From Vreelandella olivaria (GTDB lineage Bacteria > Pseudomonadota > Gammaproteobacteria > Pseudomonadales > Halomonadaceae), in assembly GCF_023507745.1 (NCBI RefSeq), contig NZ_JALPZO010000061.1, positions 1 to 64,000 on the forward strand: 64,000 bases of DNA, read 5' to 3'. The translations under genes and the position numbers were made by a program. Numbering within the stretch: the stretch's first letter is position 1; every line of letters begins with the position of its first letter. Below the pieces are notes generated by a model. That model searched no databases and was not told the origin of the DNA. It saw only the letters and a list, made by a program, of their open reading frames with translations. Positions 32,565-39,945 of the stretch are shown in pieces.

Positions 32565-33562
32565 GACAATCCCTCCTGCTGGGCGCGGCGCTGCCGTAGC
32601 ATGGCTTTCGCTTGCTCAAGATTGCTGAGGTTGGATTGAGTACTATCGACTTGACGCGCCTGGGCCTGTGTGACCTGCACACCGGTGGTGCACTGGGTGG
32701 CGATTGCCTCGCAGTCAGCGAGCAACAGCGACACGGCATGTACCTTGCTGAGGTAAAACTGATGGTTCATCTGCAGGTAGAACGCCGCCACCTTGGGCGC
32801 CAGCCTGCCTCCCACGCGGTCGACCAGTTGCGCCATCTGCCCCGCCGTCTTCTGGTTCCACACAGGCCAGGTGCCATAACGCTTACGGTAAGCACAGGCG
32901 TAGTTCGCCCACGCCTTGAACGTCTTGGCTTTCGGGTCGCGGGTACCGGGCATGTCGGCAGGAATACGCGCCAGCAAATCAGCGGCAGATTCCTGCGAGG
33001 CTTGCGGGGTGGGTTCAGGTTCGTCAGCGCCCAGATATTCACCCTCCGATGCATCGGGGCTTGCCCCCGGTGCAACAGTACTAATACTGGACCCCTCTAA
33101 TTGAACCCCTAAACCTGAACCCCTCTCTTCACGGTTTTCCGAATACCCCTCTTCGGAATTTCGAATAGGGTTCTCCCCGTTTTCCGAATACCCCTCTTCG
33201 GAATCTCGAATAGGGTTCTCACGGTTTTCCGAATACCCCTCTTCGGTTTTCCGAGTACCCTTTGGCGCTGCCTCAAGCGGGCGCTTCATGAAGATGCGGC
33301 GCTCAACAATTTCTTTGCCTTTGCGGATTTGCTCTACGCGAATCCAGCCCTTTTTCTTGAGGGAGCCGATGACCTCAGATATTCGGTTAGGAGACAAACC
33401 GAAGAACTCAGCAAGCTTCTTGTTGGACTTGAAACAGCCCTTCTCGGGATGCTGCAGGCTGTCTATCTCAACTAGCATGACTTTCTCTTGCATAGTTAGG
33501 GCATGATTCAGCCAAATCTCGGCGGGTATCCAGACACCACGAAAGGCGCGCTCATCGCTCAT
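32555..33562 (-). CDS. O-like replication initiator carrying origin repeats
   Basis: A 335-residue protein. Residues 1-90 form a winged helix (ALTMQEKVMLVEIDSLQHPEKG, then LAEFFGLSPNRISEVIGSLK) found in phage replication proteins. A 45-residue repetitive segment follows (units EEGYSENRENPIRDS) whose DNA is the likely origin. The C-terminal third is helical (KAKTFKAWANYACAYRKRYG) and may contact the helicase loader. ATG 33562 overlaps the methylase stop by 4 bp. As in lambda O, the initiator gene would contain its own origin. Confidence 0.8.
   Translation of the reverse strand: MSDERAFRGVWIPAEIWLNHALTMQEKVMLVEIDSLQHPEKGCFKSNKKLAEFFGLSPNRISEVIGSLKKKGWIRVEQIRKGKEIVERRIFMKRPLEAAPKGTRKTEEGYSENRENPIRDSEEGYSENGENPIRNSEEGYSENREERGSGLGVQLEGSSISTVAPGASPDASEGEYLGADEPEPTPQASQESAADLLARIPADMPGTRDPKAKTFKAWANYACAYRKRYGTWPVWNQKTAGQMAQLVDRVGGRLAPKVAAFYLQMNHQFYLSKVHAVSLLLADCEAIATQCTTGVQVTQAQARQVDSTQSNLSNLEQAKAMLRQRRAQQEGLSCH
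33131..33265. repeat. Three 45-bp repeats, probable replication origin
   Basis: Units start at 33131, 33176 and 33221. Each contains TTTTCCGAATACCCCTCTTC followed by a second half with TCGAATAGGGTTCTC (lost in the third unit). GAATACCCCT and AATAGGG are inverted relative to each other within a unit. Placement inside the initiator gene, with a constant 45-bp step (15 codons), parallels lambda's ori iterons. Confidence 0.7.
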
Positions 33563-34419
33563 AGCGCACCCCCTGCCGCGAACATGTCGCACTGACGCTC
33601 TTGCTCAACGATGCAGGGGCTCAGCCACAAGCACTCAGTACGCGGCACGCTGCCATAGCGTGAACTTCCGGACGTGGGCAGCGTTACACGGCGCCAGCCA
33701 CTCAAGCGGTTGTTGTAGAGCGTGGAATCGTAGCCGCTGATGAGCACAAAGCCCTTTAGGGTTTTCACGAACTCCAACAACGCCTCATGGTCAGCCAGCG
33801 TCATTTCGTGGCGGTAATAGCCGGTACTGCCGCTGCTGCGTGTTTCCGGTAGATACGGCGGGTCGATGTAGTGTAACGTCTCGGGCGTATCGTGCTGCGC
33901 CATCACGTCCATGGCTGGGCGGTTCTCGATAACCACGTTTCGGAACCGCTCACTGAACTGGGGGATCACGGCCGGGATACGTGCCCAGCACTTGGCTACG
34001 TCTGAATGCTTGCCATCTGGGCGCGTGTAAGTGCGCATGCCTGAACGCCCACGAGTAGCGCCAGCGCTTCCAAAGCTTGCCCAGGCACGCAACAGCGTAC
34101 GGCGCGCTTGCTCGATCGGGTCGTCGCACGGCACTTGGGAAAGGTTGAACTCTTCACGGGCATACGGCGTGTAGCTGCACGCATGAGAAAGGCGTTTAGC
34201 GCTATCTGGATCACGCAAGACGCGAAACACGTTAACGATCTCGCTATCCATATCGTTGTAGACCTCGGCGCCAGCAGGTTCTTTCTGCAACAGCACGCCA
34301 GCGGCACCCTCAAACCGTGCGCCCTCTTCCATTGCGCTCATAACGCGGTCAAGGTCTTCACCACGCCCTGAGCGAGACAGGCGAATTACGGTTGAAATGC
34401 GGTTTAGTAGCATTAGCAT
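33559..34419 (-). CDS. dam: D12-class DNA adenine methylase, unusual N-terminus
   Basis: A 286-residue orphan N6-adenine methyltransferase. The catalytic motif is HYIDPPYLPETR, and the downstream AEVYNDMDSEIVNVFRVLRD segment fits the family. The AdoMet motif I appears as RFEGAAGVLLQKEP instead of the usual PFGGAAAVLL. The expected N-terminal YPGGK element is missing, replaced by about 40 unrelated residues. ATG 34419 follows GAGGAGGG and lies after the Cro-like stop. May methylate phage origin or promoter sites; activity uncertain given the altered N-terminus. Confidence 0.8.
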   Translation of the reverse strand: MLMLLNRISTVIRLSRSGRGEDLDRVMSAMEEGARFEGAAGVLLQKEPAGAEVYNDMDSEIVNVFRVLRDPDSAKRLSHACSYTPYAREEFNLSQVPCDDPIEQARRTLLRAWASFGSAGATRGRSGMRTYTRPDGKHSDVAKCWARIPAVIPQFSERFRNVVIENRPAMDVMAQHDTPETLHYIDPPYLPETRSSGSTGYYRHEMTLADHEALLEFVKTLKGFVLISGYDSTLYNNRLSGWRRVTLPTSGSSRYGSVPRTECLWLSPCIVEQERQCDMFAAGGAL

Positions 34420-34432
34420 CGTTTCGCCCTCC

Positions 34433-34738
34433 TCAAAGCCGACGGCCAAGACGACGGATAACGGCAGCCGAAAGCTTGCCCTCCTGCTGCATCTTGGCTA
34501 ACTGGTCGGAGTAGTTCGTACCGCCCTCAAGGCGAAGGTCTGAGTCGGGAATGCGCCCACGGCGAGTCCAGTCTGTAACCGTGCTAGGTGAGACGCCAAG
34601 CAGATCCGCCACGGCATTGGGGCCGCCACAGTCCTTGATTACGTCGTAAAGAGTGATGGGTCGAAGAGGAACGTCGTGATCAGCGATCATCGGCGTTAGC
34701 GATTCAGTAGGGAGAGTCACGGCAGGCGCCTCAATCAC
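34433..34738 (-). CDS. Cro-like HTH regulator
   Basis: A 101-residue protein, first gene of the leftward lytic operon, divergent from the repressor. The helix-turn-helix is AVADLLGVSPSTVTDWTRRG, as in Cro/YdaS-type proteins, followed by RIPDSDLRLEGG. Its promoter overlaps TACGTA operator sites. It probably represses the lysogenic program as Cro does. No oligomerisation domain beyond the short C-terminus. Confidence 0.75.
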   Translation of the reverse strand: MIEAPAVTLPTESLTPMIADHDVPLRPITLYDVIKDCGGPNAVADLLGVSPSTVTDWTRRGRIPDSDLRLEGGTNYSDQLAKMQQEGKLSAAVIRRLGRRL

Positions 34739-34744
34739 AGTTAA

Positions 34745-34780
34745 TACGTAGAATATACGTAGATAACCGTACTAAGGCAA
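34745..34780 (-). promoter_or_regulatory. Promoter of lytic operon with TACGTA operators
   Basis: Minus-strand TTGCCT (34780-34775), 17 bp, TATATT (34757-34752). TACGTA half-sites at 34745-34750 and 34756-34761, 11 bp apart, cover the -10 region. The same words recur at 35653-35710, implying one repressor controls both operons. Confidence 0.65.
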
Positions 34781-34829
34781 GAATTGCGTATTTTTGAGCA
34801 ATTACATGTGCGCTTATAGCCGCTAGACT

Positions 34830-34866
34830 GCGTTAAATAACGCAATAACGCTTCTTTATATAACGC
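34830..34866 (+). promoter_or_regulatory. TAACGC repeats near repressor promoter
   Basis: GCGTTA-AA-TAACGC palindrome (34830-34843) followed by TAACGC at 34846 and 34861. TATATA at 34857-34862 is the likely repressor-gene -10. These are candidate autoregulatory sites different from the TACGTA set. Confidence 0.5.
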
Positions 34867-34888
34867 TCGGTTAAGGAGTAGCGCCGGA

Positions 34889-35350
34889 ATGGATGACAAC
34901 AAACTCTCGGAGCCTGATAGAGGGGTGGTCTGGGAGCGTGTCAAAAGCTGTGCTCAGAAATATCATGGTCATCCAATTGAGCGAGGCATCATGAAGCTTA
35001 TTGCTATTGACGCTCAAACCTCACCGCAGTACGTGTCAGACTGGAAAGCGGAGCGCTCCCCTATCCCTATGGCAAAGCTTACCAAGCTTGCAGACCTCTA
35101 TAAGGTTGGCGTCGGTTATTTGGCCGGTTTCACTGACAGCCCCGACCAAGCAGCTCCTCAAGACGCTTCCGAGATTAATGTTGTGATGGCGGCGCTAGTT
35201 GAGAGGGCTATTGAAAAGTCCAGCCGCCCCGTCGATGCAAAAAAAGCGACCAAGCTATGCTCTATAGCTATTAGCATGCTTTCAAAAGGCGAGAATCAAG
35301 CTTACATACTGGGCACACTCATAAACGAAGCCGAAGATATTACCGACTAG
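34889..35350 (+). CDS. CI-like repressor without peptidase domain
   Basis: A 153-residue DNA-binding protein divergent from the Cro-like gene. The helix-turn-helix is MKLIAIDAQTSPQYVSDWKA. The C-terminal half (EINVVMAALVERAIEKSSRPV) is helical and short, with no S24 peptidase Ala-Gly site, Ser or Lys, so RecA-stimulated self-cleavage is not expected. Induction must therefore use an antirepressor. Position and orientation make it the prophage repressor. It ends before a clear terminator. Confidence 0.75.
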   Translation: MDDNKLSEPDRGVVWERVKSCAQKYHGHPIERGIMKLIAIDAQTSPQYVSDWKAERSPIPMAKLTKLADLYKVGVGYLAGFTDSPDQAAPQDASEINVVMAALVERAIEKSSRPVDAKKATKLCSIAISMLSKGENQAYILGTLINEAEDITD

Positions 35351-35370
35351 CCAAAAATTAGCATTTCCTA

Positions 35371-35397
35371 AACCCGCTTAAAATAGCGGGTTTTTTT
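35371..35397 (+). terminator. Terminator after repressor gene
   Basis: AACCCGCT (35371-35378), loop TAAAAT, AGCGGGTT (35385-35392) with a seven-T run. A textbook intrinsic terminator. Confidence 0.92.
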
Positions 35398-35439
35398 ATG
35401 TCTCTAGCTTCATGACTGGCATTCTCACGCACTCCAATA

Positions 35440-35459
35440 TACTGTATATAAATACACTA
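35440..35459 (+). promoter_or_regulatory. LexA (SOS) box
   Basis: TACTGTATATAAATACACTA matches the 20-bp enterobacterial LexA consensus at 18 positions. It stands 22 bp ahead of the 47-codon gene start, between the repressor terminator and that gene, so it should control it. Confidence 0.75.
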
Positions 35460-35481
35460 TACAGGCATTAGAGGTAGGGGC

Positions 35482-35625
35482 ATGCCGGCCATAATCAAAA
35501 GCACTAAAAAGAAGATCTCAGAAGGAAAAAAACAATCTGCATCAGAGCATCGGCCTACCACTGCTCCTATTGATCCTGCGTGCCGTAGGGCGATAGCCGC
35601 CTTTATAGACCGTGTTAAATACTGA
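35482..35625 (+). CDS. SOS-regulated small basic protein (antirepressor candidate)
   Basis: A 47-residue protein with a strong ribosome binding site (GAGGTAGGGG) and a LexA box in front. It is Lys-rich at the N-terminus (KSTKKKISEGKKQ), followed by a short helix (ACRRAIAAFIDRVKY). Small LexA-repressed antirepressors that inactivate non-cleavable repressors are known in Gifsy prophages. Here the neighbouring repressor lacks the peptidase domain, so this is the natural candidate trigger for induction. The function is inferred; the gene is not recognisable by similarity. Confidence 0.65.
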   Translation: MPAIIKSTKKKISEGKKQSASEHRPTTAPIDPACRRAIAAFIDRVKY

Positions 35626-35652
35626 CTTGATAAGCATTTCAGGCGGACAAAG

Positions 35653-35710
35653 TACGTAACAACAACTTTAAAGTACGTTCGATGCTTGACTCAATACGTA
35701 TATCTACGTA
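35653..35710 (+). promoter_or_regulatory. Early rightward promoter/operator with TACGTA sites
   Basis: TACGTA or TACGTT words at 35653, 35673, 35695 and 35705 (the last two 10 bp apart) lie around TTGACT (35686-35691), the probable -35 of the early operon. The -10 is poor (TAGTTT at 17 bp). Shared words with 34745-34761 point to repression by the same protein. Confidence 0.5.
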
Positions 35711-35743
35711 GTTTTATAGATATACAGTATTTGAGGCCAAGCC

Positions 35744-36079
35744 ATGAACCTTACCCCTCGGCAATCCCAGATAGTCCTACTCCTCGCTCAAGGCCATACC
35801 GCTGACCAGTGCGCCGAAGCGCTTCACCGCTCCGTCGCCACTGTCCAGCGACACATCCTTCTTGCTAAAGAACGGCTGCAAGCGCGCAACACCACCCACT
35901 TAGTCGCACTGTCGGTTGCTCAGAAGCTCATCCACCTGATGATCGTCTGCACCCTACTCATCAGCGGCATCAACCCAGACGCGCTCACCGCTCGCCATCG
36001 CCCACCTGCACGCACCCAAACCCGCGTTAGCACAAGCCGCAACGTCTCACGCCGTGACGTGGGGAGCGTGTACGTATGA
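35744..36079 (+). CDS. LuxR-type HTH protein, first early gene
   Basis: A 111-residue protein beginning with a GerE/LuxR-type helix-turn-helix: LTPRQSQIVLLLAQGHTADQ, then EALHRSVATVQRHILLAKERL. The C-terminal part contains one hydrophobic stretch (HLMIVCTLLISGI), possibly a membrane anchor, then a basic tail. As first gene of the early operon it may regulate it. No receiver domain. Confidence 0.75.
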   Translation: MNLTPRQSQIVLLLAQGHTADQCAEALHRSVATVQRHILLAKERLQARNTTHLVALSVAQKLIHLMIVCTLLISGINPDALTARHRPPARTQTRVSTSRNVSRRDVGSVYV

Positions 36080-36351
36080 GCATCGCCGACAAAACCATCG
36101 GGCAGCTGGTGCTTAACCGCGTTCACGACCTCTCCGACATCGTGATGGAAATGAACATCAAGCAAGGGCGGAAAGCGGGGCTAACTGTTACCGCCGACGG
36201 CGTGTCGCTGTGGGAAAAGCGTGAGGATGCGTTGCCAGCATCTTTTTACACCCCGCTTCCCCCGAGCATGACGCCACAGCGCGCGCTCGAAGGGCTGGAG
36301 AAAATGCTGGAAGACGTGCGCACCTACACGCGCAAAGGCGGTGCCCAATGA
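36076..36351 (+). CDS. Hypothetical early protein
   Basis: A 91-residue soluble protein (QLVLNRVHDLSDIVMEMNIK) of unknown function. ATGA overlap with the previous gene and 4-bp overlap with the next. No recognised domain. Early-operon location suggests a host-takeover or anti-defence role, untested. Confidence 0.65.
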   Translation: MSIADKTIGQLVLNRVHDLSDIVMEMNIKQGRKAGLTVTADGVSLWEKREDALPASFYTPLPPSMTPQRALEGLEKMLEDVRTYTRKGGAQ

Positions 36352-36683
36352 GCAACCACACCCAACAAGCGCTGCTGAGCCTAACGGGCATCGTGCGCAC
36401 GCTGCGCGAAGAGGCCGAAGAAGCGCGCACCAATGGCGCGCAAATCGAGCCGGTAGCGCTGGAGCACCACGCCGCCCTGCTCGATAAAGCCCGCGACGCG
36501 GTGGCGTTTGAGTACGAACAGCGCCTAACCAACGACGACACGGTTTGGCTAAAAACCGTCATGAAGAGCCTAGCGCGCTGCGTCAAAAGCGCTGAAAAAA
36601 CGGGCTGCACCATCGGCATGAGCGAGATACGCGCCGTGATAGAGGTTGTCAACGATGCCCGTGTGCAAGGCGGTGCCCAATGA
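36348..36683 (+). CDS. Hypothetical early helical protein
   Basis: A 111-residue protein, strongly helical and acidic (LTGIVRTLREEAEEARTNG), with no recognised family. Overlaps both neighbours by 4 bp. Ends VQGGAQ, like the preceding protein (RKGGAQ): an identical GGTGCCCAATGA junction at both stops suggests a module border or duplicated coupling sequence. Confidence 0.65.
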   Translation: MSNHTQQALLSLTGIVRTLREEAEEARTNGAQIEPVALEHHAALLDKARDAVAFEYEQRLTNDDTVWLKTVMKSLARCVKSAEKTGCTIGMSEIRAVIEVVNDARVQGGAQ

Positions 36684-36985
36684 GCATGGTCATCAGCCTC
36701 AGATTCGTCATCAATCACTGGCGCCTATTCGCAATGCAAGACGGTTACACCCTCTACAGCACGGTGATTTATGCCCAAGCGGTGTTAGGCGGGGGCTATC
36801 TGCCTGCTTTTATCGGCAAAGAAGGCACAAAGATCATCGTTCGCATGAACGTCCCGCTACCCACCGAGCTATCCGCACGAAATGCGCTACGTGACGTGCT
36901 GTGGGGCGCTCATATCGAGAACCGTATCAGCCTACAGCGCCACCCCCTTGAAACCGATGGCACAGCACAGGGGCTAGCCGCATGA
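36680..36985 (+). CDS. Hypothetical early protein
   Basis: A 101-residue basic protein (SMVISLRFVINHWRLFAMQ) with a hydrophobic N-terminus and a beta-rich middle (AFIGKEGTKIIVRMNVPL). Unknown function. Coupled by ATGA overlaps. Confidence 0.6.
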   Translation: MSMVISLRFVINHWRLFAMQDGYTLYSTVIYAQAVLGGGYLPAFIGKEGTKIIVRMNVPLPTELSARNALRDVLWGAHIENRISLQRHPLETDGTAQGLAA

Positions 36986-37290
36986 GCAAACAACGCACTA
37001 ACACCGTGTGGGCAGTGGGCCTACTAGCCGTGATCGCCGCGCTAGGCATGCTCGCCGAGGGCGAAGCCGAAGACGCCCAGCGCTCACTACTCATGTACTG
37101 CGAAGGCGTTGCAATCTGGGAAGCCGAAAAGGCCCGTGGTGTACCGCGTGACCAGCGGGCAGGCCACTTGGACTGGGATAACCGTATTGATGTAGCCCAG
37201 CAATGCCCAGGCATGCGCCCCGCCCTGCCCGCCCTCAATGATTACGCGATGCCGAGCATCGTTCCCGTTAACCAGATTGTTCAGTTTTGA
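36982..37290 (+). CDS. Hypothetical early membrane-anchored protein
   Basis: A 102-residue protein with an N-terminal hydrophobic segment (NTVWAVGLLAVIAALGML), probably a signal anchor, and a soluble part containing two Cys (MYCEGV, AQQCPG) that could form a disulfide in the periplasm. Unknown function. Confidence 0.6.
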   Translation: MSKQRTNTVWAVGLLAVIAALGMLAEGEAEDAQRSLLMYCEGVAIWEAEKARGVPRDQRAGHLDWDNRIDVAQQCPGMRPALPALNDYAMPSIVPVNQIVQF

Positions 37291-37297
37291 GGTGATG

Positions 37298-37909
37298 ATG
37301 ACCGCAATTCAGAAAACGCCCCTCGAGCGCTTCCAAGAATCCATTAGCGAGCACCAGTTAACCATCATTCACGATGACGGCCTGCATCGTCACCTGCGCT
37401 GCGCTCGTCCTCAAAGCAGCAACAGATATTTCAACATCACTACATGGCCGGGCTTCCTGTGCATCAGCGGTGATATGGGCTGCTACGTCTTCCAGCGCGC
37501 TGATGACATGTTCAAGTTTTTCCGCAATGAAGAGCTAGGCATCAATGCCAGCTATTGGGCAGGAAAGCTACAGGCAGGCCCAGGTGCCGCACCTGGCGAT
37601 CTTGCCCAGGAATGGGCGTCCTCAAAGTTCCAAGCAAGGATCAAAGATTGGTTTGACGATGCCACCGAGGAATGGGGAGAAGAAGAAAAGCGGGAAGCAT
37701 GGGAAGAGGTAGAGATCGAAGTGTTAAGCGAGGCGGACAACGAATACACCGCTATCAACGCTGCTCTGGAATTCCGCTTCAACGATAAATATCTGTTTCA
37801 GGACTTCTGGGAAGTCGACTGCAAGCAGTGGAAAAGCCACTACCTCTGGTGCTGTTACGCCATCGTCTGGGCTATCCAGCAGTACGACGCCGCTAAGGAG
37901 GCAGCATGA
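37298..37909 (+). CDS. Hypothetical early protein, aromatic/acidic
   Basis: A 203-residue protein with an N-terminal domain (HHLTIIHDDGLHRHLRC-type stretch, exact residues QLTIIHDDGLHRHLRC) and an acidic, Trp-rich C-terminus (EWGEEEKREAWEEVEIEVL). GAGG precedes the ATG at 37298; 37295 is the alternative. Proteins of this type occur in early operons of other phages, but I do not recognise a named family. Confidence 0.65.
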   Translation: MTAIQKTPLERFQESISEHQLTIIHDDGLHRHLRCARPQSSNRYFNITTWPGFLCISGDMGCYVFQRADDMFKFFRNEELGINASYWAGKLQAGPGAAPGDLAQEWASSKFQARIKDWFDDATEEWGEEEKREAWEEVEIEVLSEADNEYTAINAALEFRFNDKYLFQDFWEVDCKQWKSHYLWCCYAIVWAIQQYDAAKEAA

Positions 37910-38223
37910 GCACCTTCCGCGTATACGGCATGACCGAATGCAAAGCCCTGCAGCTAGCCCGCGCTCTACCCCCCCAAGCCGGGGAGTCGGCGAGCGAATA
38001 CGAGGAACGGGTAATGGAGCGCTTCAACGTGATCATGGAAAGCAAGCGCAAGGTGCCATTAAGTGCGCCGTTCGATGCGCCCCAGTACGCCAAGCAATTT
38101 ATAGAGATCGCGAAGCGGTCAGGGCGAGCGCGAGACCTGCGCATCATGTTCCCGAAAAAAGTGCAGGTCATGAAGCGCAATAAGCCCGTTACCAAAACCG
38201 TTTGGCAGGAGTACACACAATGA
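37906..38223 (+). CDS. Hypothetical early protein
   Basis: A 105-residue basic protein (AKRSGRARDLRIMFPKKVQV) with a short repeat of Arg/Lys residues toward the C-terminus, which suggests nucleic-acid contact. No recognised domain. Overlaps both neighbours by 4 bp. Confidence 0.6.
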   Translation: MSTFRVYGMTECKALQLARALPPQAGESASEYEERVMERFNVIMESKRKVPLSAPFDAPQYAKQFIEIAKRSGRARDLRIMFPKKVQVMKRNKPVTKTVWQEYTQ

Positions 38224-38432
38224 CGCCCAGCGAATTCCATCCCTACACCGGCCAGCAAAACACGCGCTACTTAACCGTGATCGTTGCAGTGAGAAGCGAA
38301 AGCCCCGACTCAGCCATCAAGCAAGCAGTCGAAGCCTTCCCGTTGTTTGAGAGCCCCAGCCACGCGCCAGATTGCGAAGTCACCGCCATTAGTTGCGGCG
38401 ATGCGCTGGCGGAACTGGATAGCCGCACATGA
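38220..38432 (+). CDS. Hypothetical small early protein
   Basis: A 70-residue protein starting at ATG 38220 in an ATGA overlap. Beta-alpha type sequence (TRYLTVIVAVRSESPDSAIK) reminiscent of small ferredoxin-like folds, with two Cys. Function unknown. Confidence 0.6.
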   Translation: MTPSEFHPYTGQQNTRYLTVIVAVRSESPDSAIKQAVEAFPLFESPSHAPDCEVTAISCGDALAELDSRT

Positions 38433-38518
38433 TCGACCAAGCCGCCTTTGACCGAATTTTCAAACAGCCAGCGCCAGCTAAGGGCGCTGACCAGAACAAG
38501 CCAGGTGAAAACAAATGA
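38429..38518 (+). CDS. 29-residue coupled microprotein
   Basis: ATG 38429 overlaps the preceding stop by 4 bp and its own TGA (38518) overlaps the next ATG by 4 bp, so it fills the gap in a chain of coupled genes. The peptide starts MIDQAAFDRIFKQPAPAKG. The double overlap is the main evidence that it is translated. Confidence 0.5.
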   Translation: MIDQAAFDRIFKQPAPAKGADQNKPGENK

Positions 38519-38700
38519 CCATTACAACCAACGTGACATGTGACGGTTTCAAATGCCACGCAGAAACCGAGATTGAAGACGCCTACGACTCAAGCGTAAC
38601 CGCTGCGGGTTGGCATTGTGACCCTAATAACGGCGGGTATCACTACTGCTCGCGCTGCTGGCCAGCGGTGAAAAAAGAACTCGAAGAAGAGGACGCCTAG
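38515..38700 (+). CDS. Small Cys-rich (zinc-binding) protein
   Basis: A 61-residue protein with Cys at CDGFKCHAE and YCSRCWPA plus His residues (GWHCDPNN), consistent with one bound zinc. Unknown role; small zinc proteins are frequent in early phage operons. Confidence 0.65.
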   Translation: MTITTNVTCDGFKCHAETEIEDAYDSSVTAAGWHCDPNNGGYHYCSRCWPAVKKELEEEDA

Positions 38701-38701
38701 C

Positions 38702-39649
38702 ATGTGGTTCAAAAACCTACACCTCTACCGCCTGCACGGCGTGCTGCCTCACAACCTTGGCGAACTGGACGCGCTGCTTGTACAGCATTCGGCTAAGCCG
38801 CTTGGCAATGCCGACGCTCGCCGCCTTGGCTGGACGCCACCAGCAGGGCGCTTGGGTGGTGGCCAGATGCTCCACCAGATACAAGGCCACCGTTTGATAA
38901 GCGCCCTACGCCAAGAGCGCCTACTCCCCGCCTCCGTAGTGAAAGAGGAAGTCGACGAGCAGGTAGCAGAGATCGAGGCCACAGAAGGCCGCAAGGTCAC
39001 ACGCAAAGAGAAAGCGGCACTCAAAGAACAGGTCACAGAGGCGCTACTCCCCCGCGCTTTCGTGCGCAGCCAGAAGATAGACTTGTGGTGGGACACCGAG
39101 CGTCAGCTGATCGGCGTCAACACCAGCAGCCGCGCACGCGCTGAAGACGTGCTCGACCTACTACGCGAAACGCTGGGCAGCCTCAAGGTCACGCCGCTAT
39201 CCACGCAAACGCTACCCATCCGCGCTATGACAACGTGGCTAGGTGACATGGCCAGCCGCCCTGCTGACCTGCAGCTAGGCGATAACGTAGAGCTGAAAGC
39301 CAAAGGCGATGATGACGTAGTGTGTGGGCGCCAGGTGGATCTCGACAGCGACGAAATGCAGCAGCTGCTCGAAAGCGGACTCCAAGCCAGCAAACTTGCA
39401 CTGAGTATCGAGGGCCAGCTTTCGTTCATCCTGCACGACGATCTAGCGCTTAAGTCCATTCGCTTTGATGACTCAGTGATAGAAGTCGCCGACTTTGCCG
39501 AAGATGACGACGACGCTCTAGCTCGCATGGAAAGCGATTTCGTCATCATGTCGGGCTGCCTGCGCGCCAGCGTCGAACGGCTAGTGGAATGGCTGGGCGG
39601 TGAAACGCAACGGGTAGAGGCGCCAGCGAACAGTGAGGGCCAGTCATGA
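38702..39649 (+). CDS. rdgC: Phage-encoded RdgC recombination protein
   Basis: A 315-residue protein of the RdgC family: MWFKNLHLYRLHGVLPHN at the N-terminus, GRLGGGQMLHQIQGHRLISA, and the SRARAEDVLDLLRETLGSLK segment. RdgC forms a DNA-encircling ring that restrains RecA loading. Encoded in a prophage, it may protect replicating phage DNA or modulate the SOS response. The C-terminal half looks divergent (EDDDDALARMES). Starts one base after the previous stop. Confidence 0.92.
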   Translation: MWFKNLHLYRLHGVLPHNLGELDALLVQHSAKPLGNADARRLGWTPPAGRLGGGQMLHQIQGHRLISALRQERLLPASVVKEEVDEQVAEIEATEGRKVTRKEKAALKEQVTEALLPRAFVRSQKIDLWWDTERQLIGVNTSSRARAEDVLDLLRETLGSLKVTPLSTQTLPIRAMTTWLGDMASRPADLQLGDNVELKAKGDDDVVCGRQVDLDSDEMQQLLESGLQASKLALSIEGQLSFILHDDLALKSIRFDDSVIEVADFAEDDDDALARMESDFVIMSGCLRASVERLVEWLGGETQRVEAPANSEGQS

Positions 39650-39945
39650 CTGCCATCTACGTCAACGACCCTGCCAACGGCGAAAGCGTCACGCTCAGCG
39701 AGTTGAGCCGCCGCTATGGCATCTCCACTGGTGCTCTGTCACGCCGGTACCGTCGCGGCTATCGCGGTACCGAGCTGGTCGCGCTGGCCAGCAAAGAAGA
39801 TCGCGCCAAAGCCAAGCACGCCGAATGGCGGGCCAAGGCCGAGCGCCAGCAGGTCATCATCGAGGCTAACAGCGCCGCCCTATTGCGCCCGATAAAGCAT
39901 ATTGCCAGCGCCAGCAAAATGGTTGGGGGAAAACATCATGTCTAA
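39646..39945 (+). CDS. HTH protein
   Basis: A 99-residue protein with a helix-turn-helix (LTLSELSRRYGISTGALSRRY-like; exact residues LSELSRRYGISTGALSRR) followed by a basic wing (RRGYRGTEL) and a charged coiled-coil C-terminus. May regulate early genes. Overlaps rdgC by 4 bp. Confidence 0.65.
   Translation: MTAIYVNDPANGESVTLSELSRRYGISTGALSRRYRRGYRGTELVALASKEDRAKAKHAEWRAKAERQQVIIEANSAALLRPIKHIASASKMVGGKHHV

Noticed and set aside
33131..33265. CRISPR array
   Set aside because: The 45-bp units are contiguous and in frame with the initiator gene, with no spacers; no CRISPR-like repeat-spacer array was noticed elsewhere in the window.
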